NCBI GenBank assembly: GCA_947561585.1
Contig: CANNZV010000120.1
Coordinates: 124,001 to 188,000, forward strand
DNA from: Caprella mutica
Lineage: Eukaryota > Arthropoda > Malacostraca > Amphipoda > Caprellidae
Length of the DNA: 64,000 nt
Reading direction: 5' to 3'
Under the pieces are notes generated by a model. That model did no database searches and was not told the origin of the DNA. It was given only the letters and a program-made list of their open reading frames with translations. Position 1 is the first letter of the stretch. Every line of letters starts with the position of its first letter. A program made the translations under genes and the position numbers. Below, piece by piece: positions 35,201 through 47,400 of the stretch.

Positions 35201-36192
35201 CCTCTGACATTGTGCCTATATGTGGAAGTTTTAAGAAGGGAAACAAAGTTCAAAAGAAAGGAACGCTCAAAAGAAGATTAATAATTCGTCCAAGAATTAG
35301 AGAAACTGGGGCACCGAAGAGTAGTAGAGTTTCTTCTAAGATGTACCGGTATACATTATCATCAGCCTTTGAGGTTTCTAACGTGGAAGTTAGAAAAGGA
35401 GAATCCAAATACGATTCTAAATTGACCAAATTTCATATTCCATCAGAAAATAGATTTCTTTTAGATTTTGTAGTTCTGGTAGTTGAGTCAACAGAATATC
35501 GCACACCATTTGAGGTACTCCAACATTCTGTTTATGCTAGTGGTTTAGAATTTGCTATCGAGATGGGCAAAACATTGGAAGAAGATTTTGTCATCAGGTT
35601 CAATTCTGTGCCAGTCTTTCATCTCGTGAGCGAAACTGTGGATATGAATATGAGTAAGATGGAAATTAGAAACCTCATGTGTGCAACTCTACTTCAAAAC
35701 ATGATCAAAAGATGTACATTAATCAAGTATAAAGTAAACCACCACACCAGACTGTTGAGTGCTTGTGATTACAATAAATGGGAAAAGCAGAGTCACGTGG
35801 TTGACTACAAATGGGAAGAGACTCCAGCTTCTCTTACAGATAAAAACGGAAATTTAACACAAATGGAACACACGAAATTCAACTCGTTCGTAAATACCGT
35901 TCTCATGGATTACTATCATGAAACTATGAAATCTAATGATAGGCGTCCTTTGCTGTTCTCTCCAAAATTCAGCAAAGAGTCACTGACGATGGTTCAGTGT
36001 ATTGTGCTGGATAATCACAGACATCTTTCTCATGAGACGCACTTTGGTGAAGTGGGTGTGTTTGTGGTGGTAAAGGTCAAAATACCTTTCGGACAGGAAG
36101 TTCTAGAGCAAGAAAGAGAAACAGACGAGTACAAAGTCTACCAAGCTGATACTTACGATTTTGCTGTACTGAATTCTGACGCCATTCCTTGA
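32255..36192 (+). CDS. Gene C: two-module NKRF-like protein (two coding exons)
   Basis: Exons 32255-33177 and 34791-36192 join in phase (CG|G) to 774 codons plus stop. Module 1: conserved block 28-116, G-patch 158-204 (MGFGTKGGKGLGK), R3H-like region 229-275 without the R-x3-H pair, tail 290-308 (GTYDLTEF). A low-complexity linker of about 200 residues has a basic patch (KKGTLKRRLIIRPRIR at 464-479). Module 2: conserved block 531-623, no G-patch, R3H-like region 693-738 (LLFSPKFSKES), tail 750-768 (TDEYKVYQADTYDF). XTBD absent. The internal donor (CG|GTAAGT) sits at the same place and phase as in gene B and likewise makes an in-frame TAA. The 1613-bp intron carries a TIR element and a SINE-like copy. 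AATAAA at 36357. Function unknown beyond family. Confidence 0.78.
33336..34279. mobile_element. Non-autonomous Tc1/mariner-type element
   Basis: Ends CAGTAGGAGTCAAAAAAAGT and its inverse ACTTTTTTTTTACTCCTACTG, flanked by TA on both sides. The inverted arms extend about 145 bp (words AACAAGAACCACTGTATTT, GTTTGTTTTCCTATTTC and their inverses at 34140-34250). 944 bp. The 80-codon open frame at 33782-34024 has no transposase features. Confidence 0.85.
34300..34620 (+). repeat. SINE-like dispersed repeat, copy 6
   Basis: Words TATTGTGAATGGATGGAATT, TTGAGTTAGGTAATCTC, CTCACTATCACCTCTC, GTCCGTGAGTGCTTGTGTC and CATTCTTGGTAAGTGACT in family order, within the gene C intron. Confidence 0.6.
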
Positions 36193-36554
36193 GTTCCTTA
36201 AAATGGCGCTGGTTTCTGTTTGTTAGTGGATTGCATTTTTTTTTTTAAAGTTTTGTGTTTTATAGTTTGTGTGTGAAATTTACTTCAGTTCAATTTATTC
36301 TAAAATGTTTCAGTATAAAAGAATTTTTAGGTTCCACTTCCTTAATTAATTTTTAAAATAAATGTTACTAGCTACCATGCGACAGGAAGAAGCCATTATA
36401 TTATTTTTCTTTCATTAATTCAGTTACTTTTTGATAAGCAATATTTAGTTATTTTGGTGTTTTTGTAAAAATAATGAATTTTTGTGGTTATTATTTAATT
36501 ATCCATACAAATTTCGTATTGAAAATCTATATATCAATTATTAACTTTCAGTGC

Positions 36555-36990
36555 TTTAGAATAATTGTTATCCTGAAACTGTGAATGGAAAAGAAGGGAC
36601 TATATTGTTCTTCAGAACCCGAATTGCTTTGATTTTGAATTGATTTCTTTTTTCATTTTTCATCTTTATAAATCGTATTTTTGCTGTTTTAGAATATGCT
36701 CTTCATCTACGTGGTCTTAGATTTTATGTTAGGTAGACTCTTGGTCTTCATTTACTATCACGTCTTCATTTTCTTCTTCCATCCGTGAGTGCAGTCACCG
36801 GTGCTTGTGTCATTTTCGTCACATTCCTCGTTAGTGACTGCATCCACCGAGTAGCTTTTCTTCAACCCATAGAAAACTGGTGGTAAGTGGCTTTGTTCAT
36901 GTATCCACTTTCCTTTCTCACTGCTTTTCCTGTACATTTCGTAGTTTGGTTACCCTGAGAGCGAAGGGCTTGCGACTTTCGCACCCAAAC
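36555..36990 (+). repeat. SINE-like dispersed repeat, copy 7
   Basis: Contains CCTGAAACTGTGAATGGAAA, ATATGCTCTTCATCTACGTG, GGTCTTAGATTTTATGTTAG, CCATCCGTGAGTGCAG and GTGGCTTTGTTCATG. It lies downstream of gene C; the DNA from 36990 to 37580 holds nothing else recognisable. Confidence 0.6.
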
Positions 36991-37590
36991 TGTTACATTG
37001 GACAGTGCTAGAGTTGTGGGTGCTAGTTCGGTAAGCGATCTGGATAGAATTTATTACCAAATATAAAAGATAGAGGTATACAAAATATAACAAAATTTTA
37101 TTTCCAAAGGAAAAAAGGGTGCTTACATAATATATTTTATTTTCTTAAAAAATTGTTAGTAGCTATGGGAATACATTTATAAAAAATACCCATTTATATA
37201 ATCACTTATGAGTAGTAATTACTCATAATTACTCAGTTGTGCGCTTCAACTAGAAAATATCTAATTTTTGTAATTTGTGAGTTATATTCTAGGTTCTTTT
37301 CCTCTGTAAGTAAATGAACATCTGTTTTGTATCCATAGTCACCTAATTATAACTAATGGTTAAGTGGATATGTAAATGGCTTCCTTTTCCGGACTGACTG
37401 CTTCTCTTAAGTTCCCTGTATAAATTACAATCGGTAGAGACTGTACTAGCCATACTGTACTCTCAGAACAATATGTGTACATCTTACCGTGTGCCTCTCT
37501 ATGACATCTAGATTGGAGGTGTTAGGTCTCCAACTGAGAGATGATTGACGTGGTGGTATATTCCACCTCTGTAAATACACTACACATCTA

Positions 37591-37791
37591 AAGGTTCGTT
37601 TTGCATGCAGCGATTGTGACTATTATTGCTCAGTAATCATCGCCCAGTGATTATCGCTGAGCACTACTTCGATGCATTCCTATGGGGCCGTTTTGCAACG
37701 AGCGATTATCGCTAAACTCTAATTCAACGTATTTCCAGGCGATCATTGCTGAATGATGATCGCAACAATCTCTGCATGTAAAACGAACCTT
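37591..37791. mobile_element. Short MITE 1 (TIR AAGGTTCGTTTTGCAT)
   Basis: 201 bp, ends AAGGTTCGTTTTGCATGCAG and inverse TGCATGTAAAACGAACCTT, flanked by TA. The interior is made of CGATTATCGCT/GCGATAAT words in both orientations, so nearly the whole element can fold. Confidence 0.8.
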
Positions 37792-37798
37792 TAGGTTG

Positions 37799-37826
37799 GA
37801 TTAGCGTCCCTTCACCGGGTGGCTTG
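37799..37826 (+). mobile_element. Terminal fragment of TAGCGTC family between two MITEs
   Basis: ATTAGCGTCCCTTCACCGGG followed by TGGCTTG resembles the left end of the 58841-60315 element (TTAGCGTCGGACCGGGTGGC). It is cut by the MITE that starts at 37827. Confidence 0.4.
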
Positions 37827-37968
37827 AGGTACGTTTTGCATGTAGCGATTGTTGCGATTATTGGTCAGCGAAGATCGCCAAGCAATAGGAATAACATTGA
37901 ACTAGTGCCCAGCGAATTTCACTGGGCGATTATTTCTGAGCGATAATCTCTACCTGCAAAACGTACCT
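37827..37968. mobile_element. Short MITE 2 (TIR AGGTACGTTTTGCA)
   Basis: 142 bp with a perfect 14-bp TIR AGGTACGTTTTGCA/TGCAAAACGTACCT. It is related to MITE 1 by the ACGTTTTGCATG and AGCGATTGT words. Confidence 0.75.
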
Positions 37969-38443
37969 TTAGATAGTGAAAAATATGAACTTTACTGCAT
38001 TTATTTGTGGTGGAATTTACACCAGCAGTGAAGAAACTATACAAGGAAGTGACAGGAGTGAAGAAAACATTCGTGTTAGAACAATAAAATATTCATTTAT
38101 GGATTATAAAGTTATTTTTAAGCACAGGAAGCAAAGATATTTAACCTCTAAGGCTAGCCTTCATTAGAGACTATTAAAATATTTTTAGATCTGGTAAATG
38201 ACAACGGAGTTTTAGAACAAAAGGTAGGAAATAGATAGCGGATACTATAACTGAAAAATATTTGCGTAGGACAAGTCTGATACTATAACTAAAAAGACCT
38301 TAAAGAAAACCATTAGCTAATTATTATTTTCCATCAGACATAAATTACATGCTAATAATGAAGTATATCACATAAATCGAAGAACTATAACTTTGATAAA
38401 TATTACAAAAAGTAGCTATATAGAGCACTTTATCAATAGAAAA
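37969..38443. other. Intergenic region between gene C and ZW10 3-prime ends
   Basis: Convergent gene ends. A 63-codon open frame (37976-38167) has no features. The ZW10 poly(A) signal lies at 38444-38449 on the - strand. Confidence 0.5.
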
Positions 38444-38449
38444 TTTATT
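38444..38449 (-). promoter_or_regulatory. Polyadenylation signal of ZW10
   Basis: AATAAA on the - strand about 48 bases past the TGA at 38499-38497. Confidence 0.6.
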
Positions 38450-38496
38450 GATAAGATAATAAAAAGAGGAAGTCCTCAAGTGCACCCCAGAGGCTC

Positions 38497-41400
38497 TCAG
38501 TGAATTTTGATCCTAGCGAGAAGTTGCGCTCTTCTCTCCGTGTTCTGGAACAGAGCTCTTACTAGGCACTTTATTTGGTCTGGAGAGAAGTGGAGGGAGA
38601 GAGGACCTTTGCCATCGCACCACCTGGAAGAAGGGGGAGGGGGGGTGAAAAGAGATTCTCTAGTCAATGAGGAATGTAGCTAGTTACTAAAATAATAGCC
38701 ATACATAAAAAGAATTGCCATCAATAAAAAGTAGGTTAGATCATTCCATTAGTCTTTATATTATTGGTGAAACAAAATTTATTTATTTATCATCTCTACA
38801 CAAAAAATAGCAATATGTGATATATAGATTACAATTTGATAGGTGCCAATTGGTACAAATAACGATAAGTTAAGAGTATTGATACACATCAAAAGTGGTA
38901 CAACACATCAACCTCTGTCCCAAAAGTGGTACAACACATCAACCTCTGTCCCAAAAGTGGTACAACACATCAACCTCTGTCCCAAAAGTGGTACAACACA
39001 TCAACCTCTGTCCCAAAAGTGGTACAACACATCAACCTCTGTCCCAAAAGTGGTACAACACATCAACCTCTGTCCCAAAAGTGGTACAACACATCAACCT
39101 CTGTCCCAAAAGTGGTACAACACATCAACCTCTGTCCCAAAAGTGGTACAACACATCAACCTCTGTCCCAAAAGTGGTACAACACATCAACCTCTGTCCC
39201 AAAAGTGGTACAACACATCAACCTCTTCCCCAAAAGTGGTACAACACATCAACCTCTGCCCCAAAAGTGGTACAACACATCAACCTCTGTCCCAAAAGTG
39301 GTATAACACATCAACCTCTGTCCCAAAAGTGGTACAACACATCAACCTCTGTCCCAAAAGTGGTACAACACATCAACCTCTGTCCCAAAAGTGGTACAAC
39401 ACATCAACCTCTGTCCCAAAAGTGGTACAACACATCAACCTCTGTCCCAAAAGTGGTACAACACATCAACCTCTGTCCCAAAAGTGGTACAACACATCAA
39501 CCTCTGTCCCAAAAGTGGTACAACACATCAACCTCTGTCCCAAAAGTGGTACAACACATCAACCTCTGCCCCAAAAGTGGTACAACACATCAACCTCTGC
39601 CCCAAAAGTGGTACAACAATAGCATCTCTATCTACCTGTTCTCAATCTCCTTGAGGCTGGCACCCAGCACTATAACCAGTTCTTGAAACCTTCCCCACCG
39701 ACTGACTGCCTTCACCCCCACTTTGGAGGTGGGTGGGGGGTCTAGTTGGGAGGGGGTGTGGGGGAAGAGTCCCTCCCCATTGTCAATGAGGAGGTGACAG
39801 GCGGAGGTGAGAGAGAGAGCTGCGTCCTGAGAGATATCCTCCAGTGCCAGAGTTCTCTCTATTATATCTTTGATGACGGTGTTCAGTAGAGTGCCTGCCA
39901 GAGAGAATAGCAATAGAGGGCAATTAATACATTCAACTCGATCATTAATGCTTTCATGGAAAATAACTAGCTATATTCAATCATTCGTATCTAAATTGTA
40001 AAACGATATAATGAAGTGACTGACCATTTTTTTTAATAATAATGTATTAATTTAAACATTAGCACTCTACAGACATATTCACATTAGTTAAAAATATACT
40101 CAAAATAGAGCGATGCAAACTACACCAAAATAACATTGATTTGTAGATTCGATTCCGATTGCACCTAGCTATGTAGACTAACTGACATTTATTGTTCTAG
40201 TGATCACATTCTGTCACTTAAACTGAGAATGAAAACAAATTTTGCAGAACGATAAAGCAACATAACTTTCAAATTAATTGAATGAGGGTTAAACGTCTGC
40301 TTCGGAACCAAAAGCCATATGGAAGACGTCAAAAGTAAATTAAGTACAAGAGACTGGAAAAGGCAGTCAGAATGGAAAGTGGCCTTATGAGCAAGGTAAC
40401 CTTCGGTGACATGCTCAGCAGAAAAGCTACTCATAAGCAAAGTCACCTACCACCAGTCTGTGAAAAACTGAAAATGTATTCTAACTTCCAATGTTCATTC
40501 CTCACACTCACTCACCCATTGCTTTGACGTATACAGACTGAGGCAGTACCTCCCCCCACACATTCCTCATCATCTGCAGCATCTTGAGGCACCTCCTCAC
40601 ACCTGCCTCATGAGGCACCTCGCCACTGTCTGGGGAAAGGAATAACGGTGTGAAAATTGGAGTATTTAACATTGCTATAATAGTTATTGGAGAGAGCAAC
40701 AAGTAACACTTTATGTTACTCACTATGGTAAATATTAAATATATTTTGTGAGAAATTTATCTTTTTCACCTTATCGCTGATGTCAACACAGTGATTTAAT
40801 GATGCATCGAACAGTGTGTGCACTAATACAGTAGCTATACACAACTTCTGAATTTGAAGAAAAACATTTTTCCAGCTGCAAAAGTTTCGACGAATGCATG
40901 AATGGAACTTGTTCAAATTGGTCCTAGATGCTTAGTTTATTACCTATCTAGGTTACTCATTTAACTCATCAGGTAGGTAGCAATCTACGATGAATTGTTC
41001 AAAAATTAAAATTTTGTCAATGATAAGGAACCAAAAAAAGGCGTAGCTACTTAACGATATTCTTTTCAGAGTTAACTATTACTAGACCAGTAATTGATGC
41101 AGCACAACACTAACGACTGAGAAAGTCCTACCTATTCTCAGACACCTGTAGGTACCAAAGATATACAGCAAAATCTCGTAGTAGACAAACCTCCTAATAG
41201 ACCTAGAATTTTTTGAAACTGTACCGGAAAAAAACTCGTACTAGACAAAACACAATTTTTGTCACCTGACAGTTATTCTAGTGAAAATATTATCAAGTGT
41301 AATGATTAAAATAATATTTTCGACATAAATCTCTCTTCGAATAGTATATTTTACTTATTATTTACTGTTATTTTAAATAAAACGTGAGTAAATGTTTAAC

Positions 41401-44400
41401 ATTTTGCTCATGGCAGAGTCTGTGCTAAAGAATTGATGAGAAGAATTAATGAAAACTAGATAGCTACATTGAAAACTAGGCTTATTTCTCAAACTGGTAG
41501 GTTGCAGTTACAGTTACAGTTCAAAAAAAAAAGGCTGTGGCTTCATGCTGCCTGTTGTCTATCATTGTGTTTATCTGTCGTTGATTCATTTTGTTGCAGT
41601 GCTTTACATTTAACTTGTTTATTTGTTCTGAACCCTATTAATAATGTCTTTTAAAGCAAAAATAAAGCTCCTGGAACAGTTACAGGTGAAACTAAAAAAG
41701 GATTTCTATTACACACCCAATTTTCTACTATAATTAAACAATCTAAATTATTGAAGCCGATATTTATGTTTAAAAACATATGAAACTAGATTATGTGCAC
41801 TCGGTAGAGCACATACCTTCGCCTCCGCTTTGACCGTTCTCTCCCAAAATTTGAGAAGCTGCTAGCTAAATAATAACCAATCGTCCCACCAAGTTTCATG
41901 CAATATAGTACTATACCTTTTGAGTTATCGAGTTATAAATGACCTTGACCTTTGACCGGGTCACTCCCAAAATTCTAGCAGCAGGTCACTGGACATGGAC
42001 CAATCGTTTCACCAAATTTCAGGCAATTTGGTTAAACACTTTTTCAGTTAAGCGAATAACAAGATGATAAATAAATTCCGATGAAAATATAACCTTCCCG
42101 CATTCTGCGAAGGTAATTAATTTTATTTCACCATATTATATTAATTACAATTCAAACAAAGTAAATATACATCTTGCTCTTAAATGTATATTTCTCCACA
42201 AAATTGTTATTTCATTCTTCAATAAATTCTTGATAAACAAATAGAGTCATCGAATAGCATAGTCACTGCTTATTTTCTTTGCAGAAAACGATGTTGGTCT
42301 AGTACGGAACTAATAGAGTCTAGACCAGGGGTGGGCAGAAGTTTCTTCTCGAGTGCCACAGATAGAAATTTCAGTGCTACGAAATGTTTTTTTTATAGAA
42401 AATTAAATACACTTAGTTAATTTTTTGTAGTTATTTCTACACAATAGGAGAAAAAAGTAAAATTGCACCATAGGAGGCAAAATTATAAATACAATTAACA
42501 AACATTTTCTTATTATAGGAATGTATATCTTTTAAAATTAGTATATATATTAAATTAAATCATCATGTGTAAAGGATTGTTATTTATTCAGGTGATTCTT
42601 TCTTATTCTTCACTAATGAAGAATAATTTAGTACCCAAAGTAAGTAAAGTATTGAGATAGAATAACGGACATATGACAATTATTTCTTCTTCTACTCTCA
42701 CGGCCATAATTGGTCGAAATACACTCTATTATACAAGTGCTCGACAATTAATAATTACACGCTAATGTTTAATATCCACAATGTCACTGTATAAAATAGC
42801 AAATCAGCAGGGCATACTTATTAGAAAATACTATAAACAGGTAAATTGCAAATATATTAACGAACAACAGCAATCACATACGAAACCTGAATATAATAAA
42901 TAAATATTTGAAATAGTATTCCGTGGGTTTAATAATTTTCTTTTAATGAACTTTTATTTTCTTTCAATTTAATAGGAAAGAAAGAGCACTCAGTGCCACA
43001 ATTGCCCACCCCTGGTCTAGACCAAGCCATCTTGGAACGTAACTCTGGTCTACTACGAGGTTTTGCTGTACAGCAATAAGAGACACCACTTTCGCAAATT
43101 TCTGATTCAAAAGTGATTTGTGCTGCCATCTAGGTTTCATAGCGGTGAATAGAATTGAAATATAGGTGTGTTGTTTACGTGACGTCATAACAGCAACACT
43201 AAGTCTAAAATCATATTTAGTTAGCTACTAGCTATGTGATAAGAACAAGCAATGTTGTCACTAACTTTGTGAAGTGGCGAGACAGTCCAGGAGTTCTTTC
43301 TTGTGTGACTGCATTGAACTGCAGAACACTGAGGTACCTGCCAACAAAAACAATTCATGTTAGTTATGCATGAGAAAGAATTCTATACGTTAAATTAATA
43401 TAAACCATCATTTTACAGTTATCTACTTCACAAATTGAAGAGAGAATGAGATTTCCACATCAGATTCTAATACTCTCAATAAACTAGAACAGAATTAGGG
43501 ATGAGAGAAGGAATCACACAAGTCTGATAATTGGCTGCTTAGTATTTAGAGGTGCAGACTTTAACTACCTAACTGCTGTATCTTGTAGCCCAGGTCAGTG
43601 AAGGCTGTGACTGAGGGGTCAGAGTCCCTGAGTTCAGCAGGTAACCTCATCCTGTACTGGTGCCCAAGGAGGTAGCAATGTGTGGACAGAAAGAGACAGT
43701 TGTTGTGAACTAGAGCTGCAATGGAGAACATAGGGGAAGTTATTAATACACCTGTATCAAAAATTATGTAACTAGCTACTTTGTTTTCCCAATAATTTTA
43801 AGGTTTAAATTTTTACTCTCTCACATTATTATAGAGTAGAAATTGTATTGATTTACAGATAAACTTTCAGCATCAATGAAAGTCTAACAATAATAGAGTG
43901 GGAAATAGTTTCCAATCGCAGAATTACCTCTGAAAAATAATAGGAATTGCTTTTCTTTCACATTTCAAACAGTTATGATTCATGAAATAATATGAAAAAG
44001 TTATTTGTTACATGAATGATCTAAATAATTGACCATAAACACTTGGTATTGTTTCGGTACCTGCGTGTTGCGGCACTGTGCTGATGGTGTTTGCGTGCAC
44101 CACAGGCGTGATACGTTCATACAGTGAGAGGATATTGCGCACAGTGTAGAGCAGCTTGCCAGCATACGCTGCAGAGCTCTTGCAGCACTCCTCCATGGTG
44201 TCGTAGATGATATCCATCAGCTGCACTGTGCTCTTGCTGACAAAAAGAGCAAACGTTTTACGGAAGCACAATTACAAGTTCTTTGCATGAAATTCTACAG
44301 TTGCATATCAACTGTATATGAATGATAGAGCATACTGATTAAATATGATTAATGCAACTGAGTTGTTCTTCTTGGAGGATTATTCTACTATGCTTTCTAA

Positions 44401-47400
44401 AAAGTACTGCAATTATTCACTTGATTTTAAATTTATATGAACGAGCATTAATGTACCATTTTGTCTATTTCTTTGGTTGAATTAATTTTTTCAAAAATTC
44501 ATAAGTTTTAGAATTTAGAAACCTAGTGTCATAGGTTTTAGAACAAGTTACCGTTACAGCTCGTATCTGAGATGTTTGGGCTTATGTTTGGTGTTCTATT
44601 ATCATCTTTTCTCACTAAATAGGTCAATAGGTCAATAATATACCTTTGCAGTGTGTTGAGAACTACGGAAATCAAAGGAACAAAGCAATTTTAGAAATTC
44701 ATCACTGTGTTTATGTAGCTATTATGAGTAGCTATAGTGAAAGAACTTGTAAGCAGATGGTTAAACAGCTGCATAGTTACGGTAGTTAGGTCAGTACTTA
44801 CCTCACTTGACATTGTGGAATGTGGAAGGACTTGGCAGAGAGTACTTTCTCCAGTCGCAGTGAACTGATCTCCATGGTAACCTGGTGGTGGTCCTGAGAC
44901 ACAAAGACAAAACAATATCCATAACAGTTACTAATAAGCTACACAATTTATGACGCTTTCGGTGGAAGAAGGGTCTATGCCACCAAACTTGAAAATGAAG
45001 GTTAAAAGTTATCTTTGTAACTATAATATAATTTCGAATATTTTCATAATTTTATCAGTATTTATGCAAAGAAGGGTGATAGTAGCTACCTTGAGTCTTA
45101 TCATCCATTATACAGGGTGGGGCGTAAGTTTGGAAGCAAATGAAAGTGCATATTATAATCAAACGAAAAATATATTTAATAATTTACAGTTATGTATTAT
45201 TACATAAGGGTTTTAAGAATTCAAAAATCATAAATTTATTCAAAATGTCCCCCATTGTTTTTAATAACAGCCTACAATCTCCTCCGAACTCCTCCTACTG
45301 CGGCACGCAACTGTTCTTGTGAAATTTCCTTCCAAGATCTCTGGAGCGAACGCTTTAAATCATCCACACTGCGATGGAATTTACCACAGGCCTTTGATTC
45401 AAGAATGGACCATACCGAAAAGTCCATAGGATTAACATCTGGGGAGCAGGGAGGTCACATATCTTTGGACCAAAACCGTGGAAGATGGTCATGGCACCAG
45501 TTTTGAGTGACATTTGCAGTATGTGAAGTCGCGCCGTCTTGCTGAAATGTCCATAGAGTGTCACTACCGAAGTGATCCTTAGCTGACTCCAACATTGGCG
45601 TCAAAATATTCTCAATATAACATTTAGCATTGATTTTGGCGCCTTGTTCCACAAAAATTAAAGGAAATCTCCAAGTTTCTGAAACGGCGGCCCAGACCAT
45701 TGCTGAAGCAGGTTTCATGGTTCTGTGGACAGTTTTTTGATTGTATGGGATGTCTTTTGCACTTTTACCAATTATTCTGTCATTCCTCCGCTTGTGAGCC
45801 ATTTCCACTGTGAAATTTTTTTCGTCAGACCTAACAATTTCACCAGCCGTGCCAGACTTCAATTCTCTCAGAAGTGCTTTGCTTCTCTCCAATCTCTTTT
45901 TCTTTACAGCTTCTGACAGAGTCTGTCTCTTTTGGAGGGTGAAAGAGGACATCTTTAGGTCTTCTTTGACAACTCTTCTCATTGTTCTGGGACTCACATT
46001 AGCTGTTTTGGCTAACAATCGTATTGACCTTTTCGGGTTCCTCCTGATCTTCTCTCGGGCACATTTTATCAGTTGTTGTTGTTGTTTAACCTCCCCAACA
46101 TCCTCGCCGGGACGGAGGGGCGGCCAGGGGCGCCCCGGGTTTCAGCCACCCGAGGCACTGTGTGGGAGTGTGTGGGCCTAGGGAAACCCGCATCACTCAG
46201 GAAGTTAATAACTGCCTGAGGATGGGTCCAAAGGTGCTCCAGTGAGTGAATGTTGTGTGTAGTCCTGTGTTGGTGTAGTGACGGACATTGTGTGAGAGTG
46301 TGAGAGATCGTGCCCTGGTCGGCTTGGCAGAAGTCGCACCGATCAGAGTCCGATCTCCCAATCCTGTGCATGTAGTAAGGAAGAGAAGGATGGTGGCCAC
46401 ATCTCAGACGTGATAGGGTGACCCTATCACGACGAGACATGGCCGACTCACTAGGGTCGATGGCTGGAGGCCTAGACCCAAGGAGTTTGTTAGGAGGGAA
46501 GGAGGCTAGAGCTCTTTGTGTAAAAGTGGTGTGTATGTGTTTGTGAAGAGAAGTGTTGTCGGGTGTGGGAGGGAGAGTGGTGTAGAGGTGTCTGTAGTGT
46601 GTGGAGGGGGTGATGTGTAGTGTGTGTGGTGTCCTCCTCTCAGTTTGCATGTAGTGTAAGGGATGTGAGGGGTCTAGTGTAGAAGTGTAAAAATGTGTGC
46701 CCCTCATGTCCATGTGTGAGGTGAGAGGTAGGACTCGTGTTTCTGTGTGTAGGTGGTGTATGGGTGTTGTTTGTGTACAACCGGTGGCAATGCGGAGTGC
46801 GGTGTTTTGTGTTTTTTGGAGTGTCTGTAGGTGGGTGTTGGATATGTCAGGTGACCAGGCTGTGTGGGCGTAGGTGAGGATGGGTCTGATGAACTGTTTG
46901 TAGAGTGTTGTTATGTCTTCCTTGGAGTGTCCGTAAGTTGTGTGAGTGAGTGCGCGTAGGACGTTCAGTCTTTGTTTGGCTCTGTTGTTAATGTCGGTTA
47001 TGTGGTGTTTGAACGTCCAGCCGCGGTCGAGTGTAACTCCAAGGATTTTCGGCGTGTTGTTAATGGGAAGGGGAGTGTTGTTGAGTGTAATGTTTGGATG
47101 GGTTCAGTATTCAAGGGTGTAGGATGTAACTAAGGTGACAGAAGATTTGTTTGCGGAGACCTTTAATCTGTTTGTTTCTAGCCACTCTTCTAGTGAGTGG
47201 ATGTATGTTTGTAAATTGTTGGCGGCGGTCTCGTGTTTGGGATGTTGTGAGATGATAGTGACATCATCTGCGTATGAAAGAGTGTAAACCGAGGTGTGTT
47301 GGCGTAGGGAGGTCGTGAAGGTATAGGTTGAAGAGTGTAGGTGAGAGTACGGAGCCCTGCGGTACCCCGTCAGTGTAGTGAAGTGTTCTGGAGGACTTGC

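Larger units (their letters stand above)
41166..43068. mobile_element. Tc1/mariner- or pogo-type non-autonomous element hosting two others
   Basis: Ends CAGCAAAATCTCGTAGTAGA and, inverted, CAGCAAAACCTCGTAGTAGA, flanked by TA at both sides. 1903 bp, lying in the ZW10 intron between exons 43337-43266 and 40629-40516. Nested inside are a CTTCGC-ended MITE (41813-42117) and a hAT element (42326-43014). No intact transposase; part of the interior (41240-41465) is shared with 31000-31185. Confidence 0.8.

Noticed and set aside
38843..39686. Overlapping open frames of about 260 codons
   Set aside because: Created by the 31-bp array in the last ZW10 intron, on the strand opposite to the gene.
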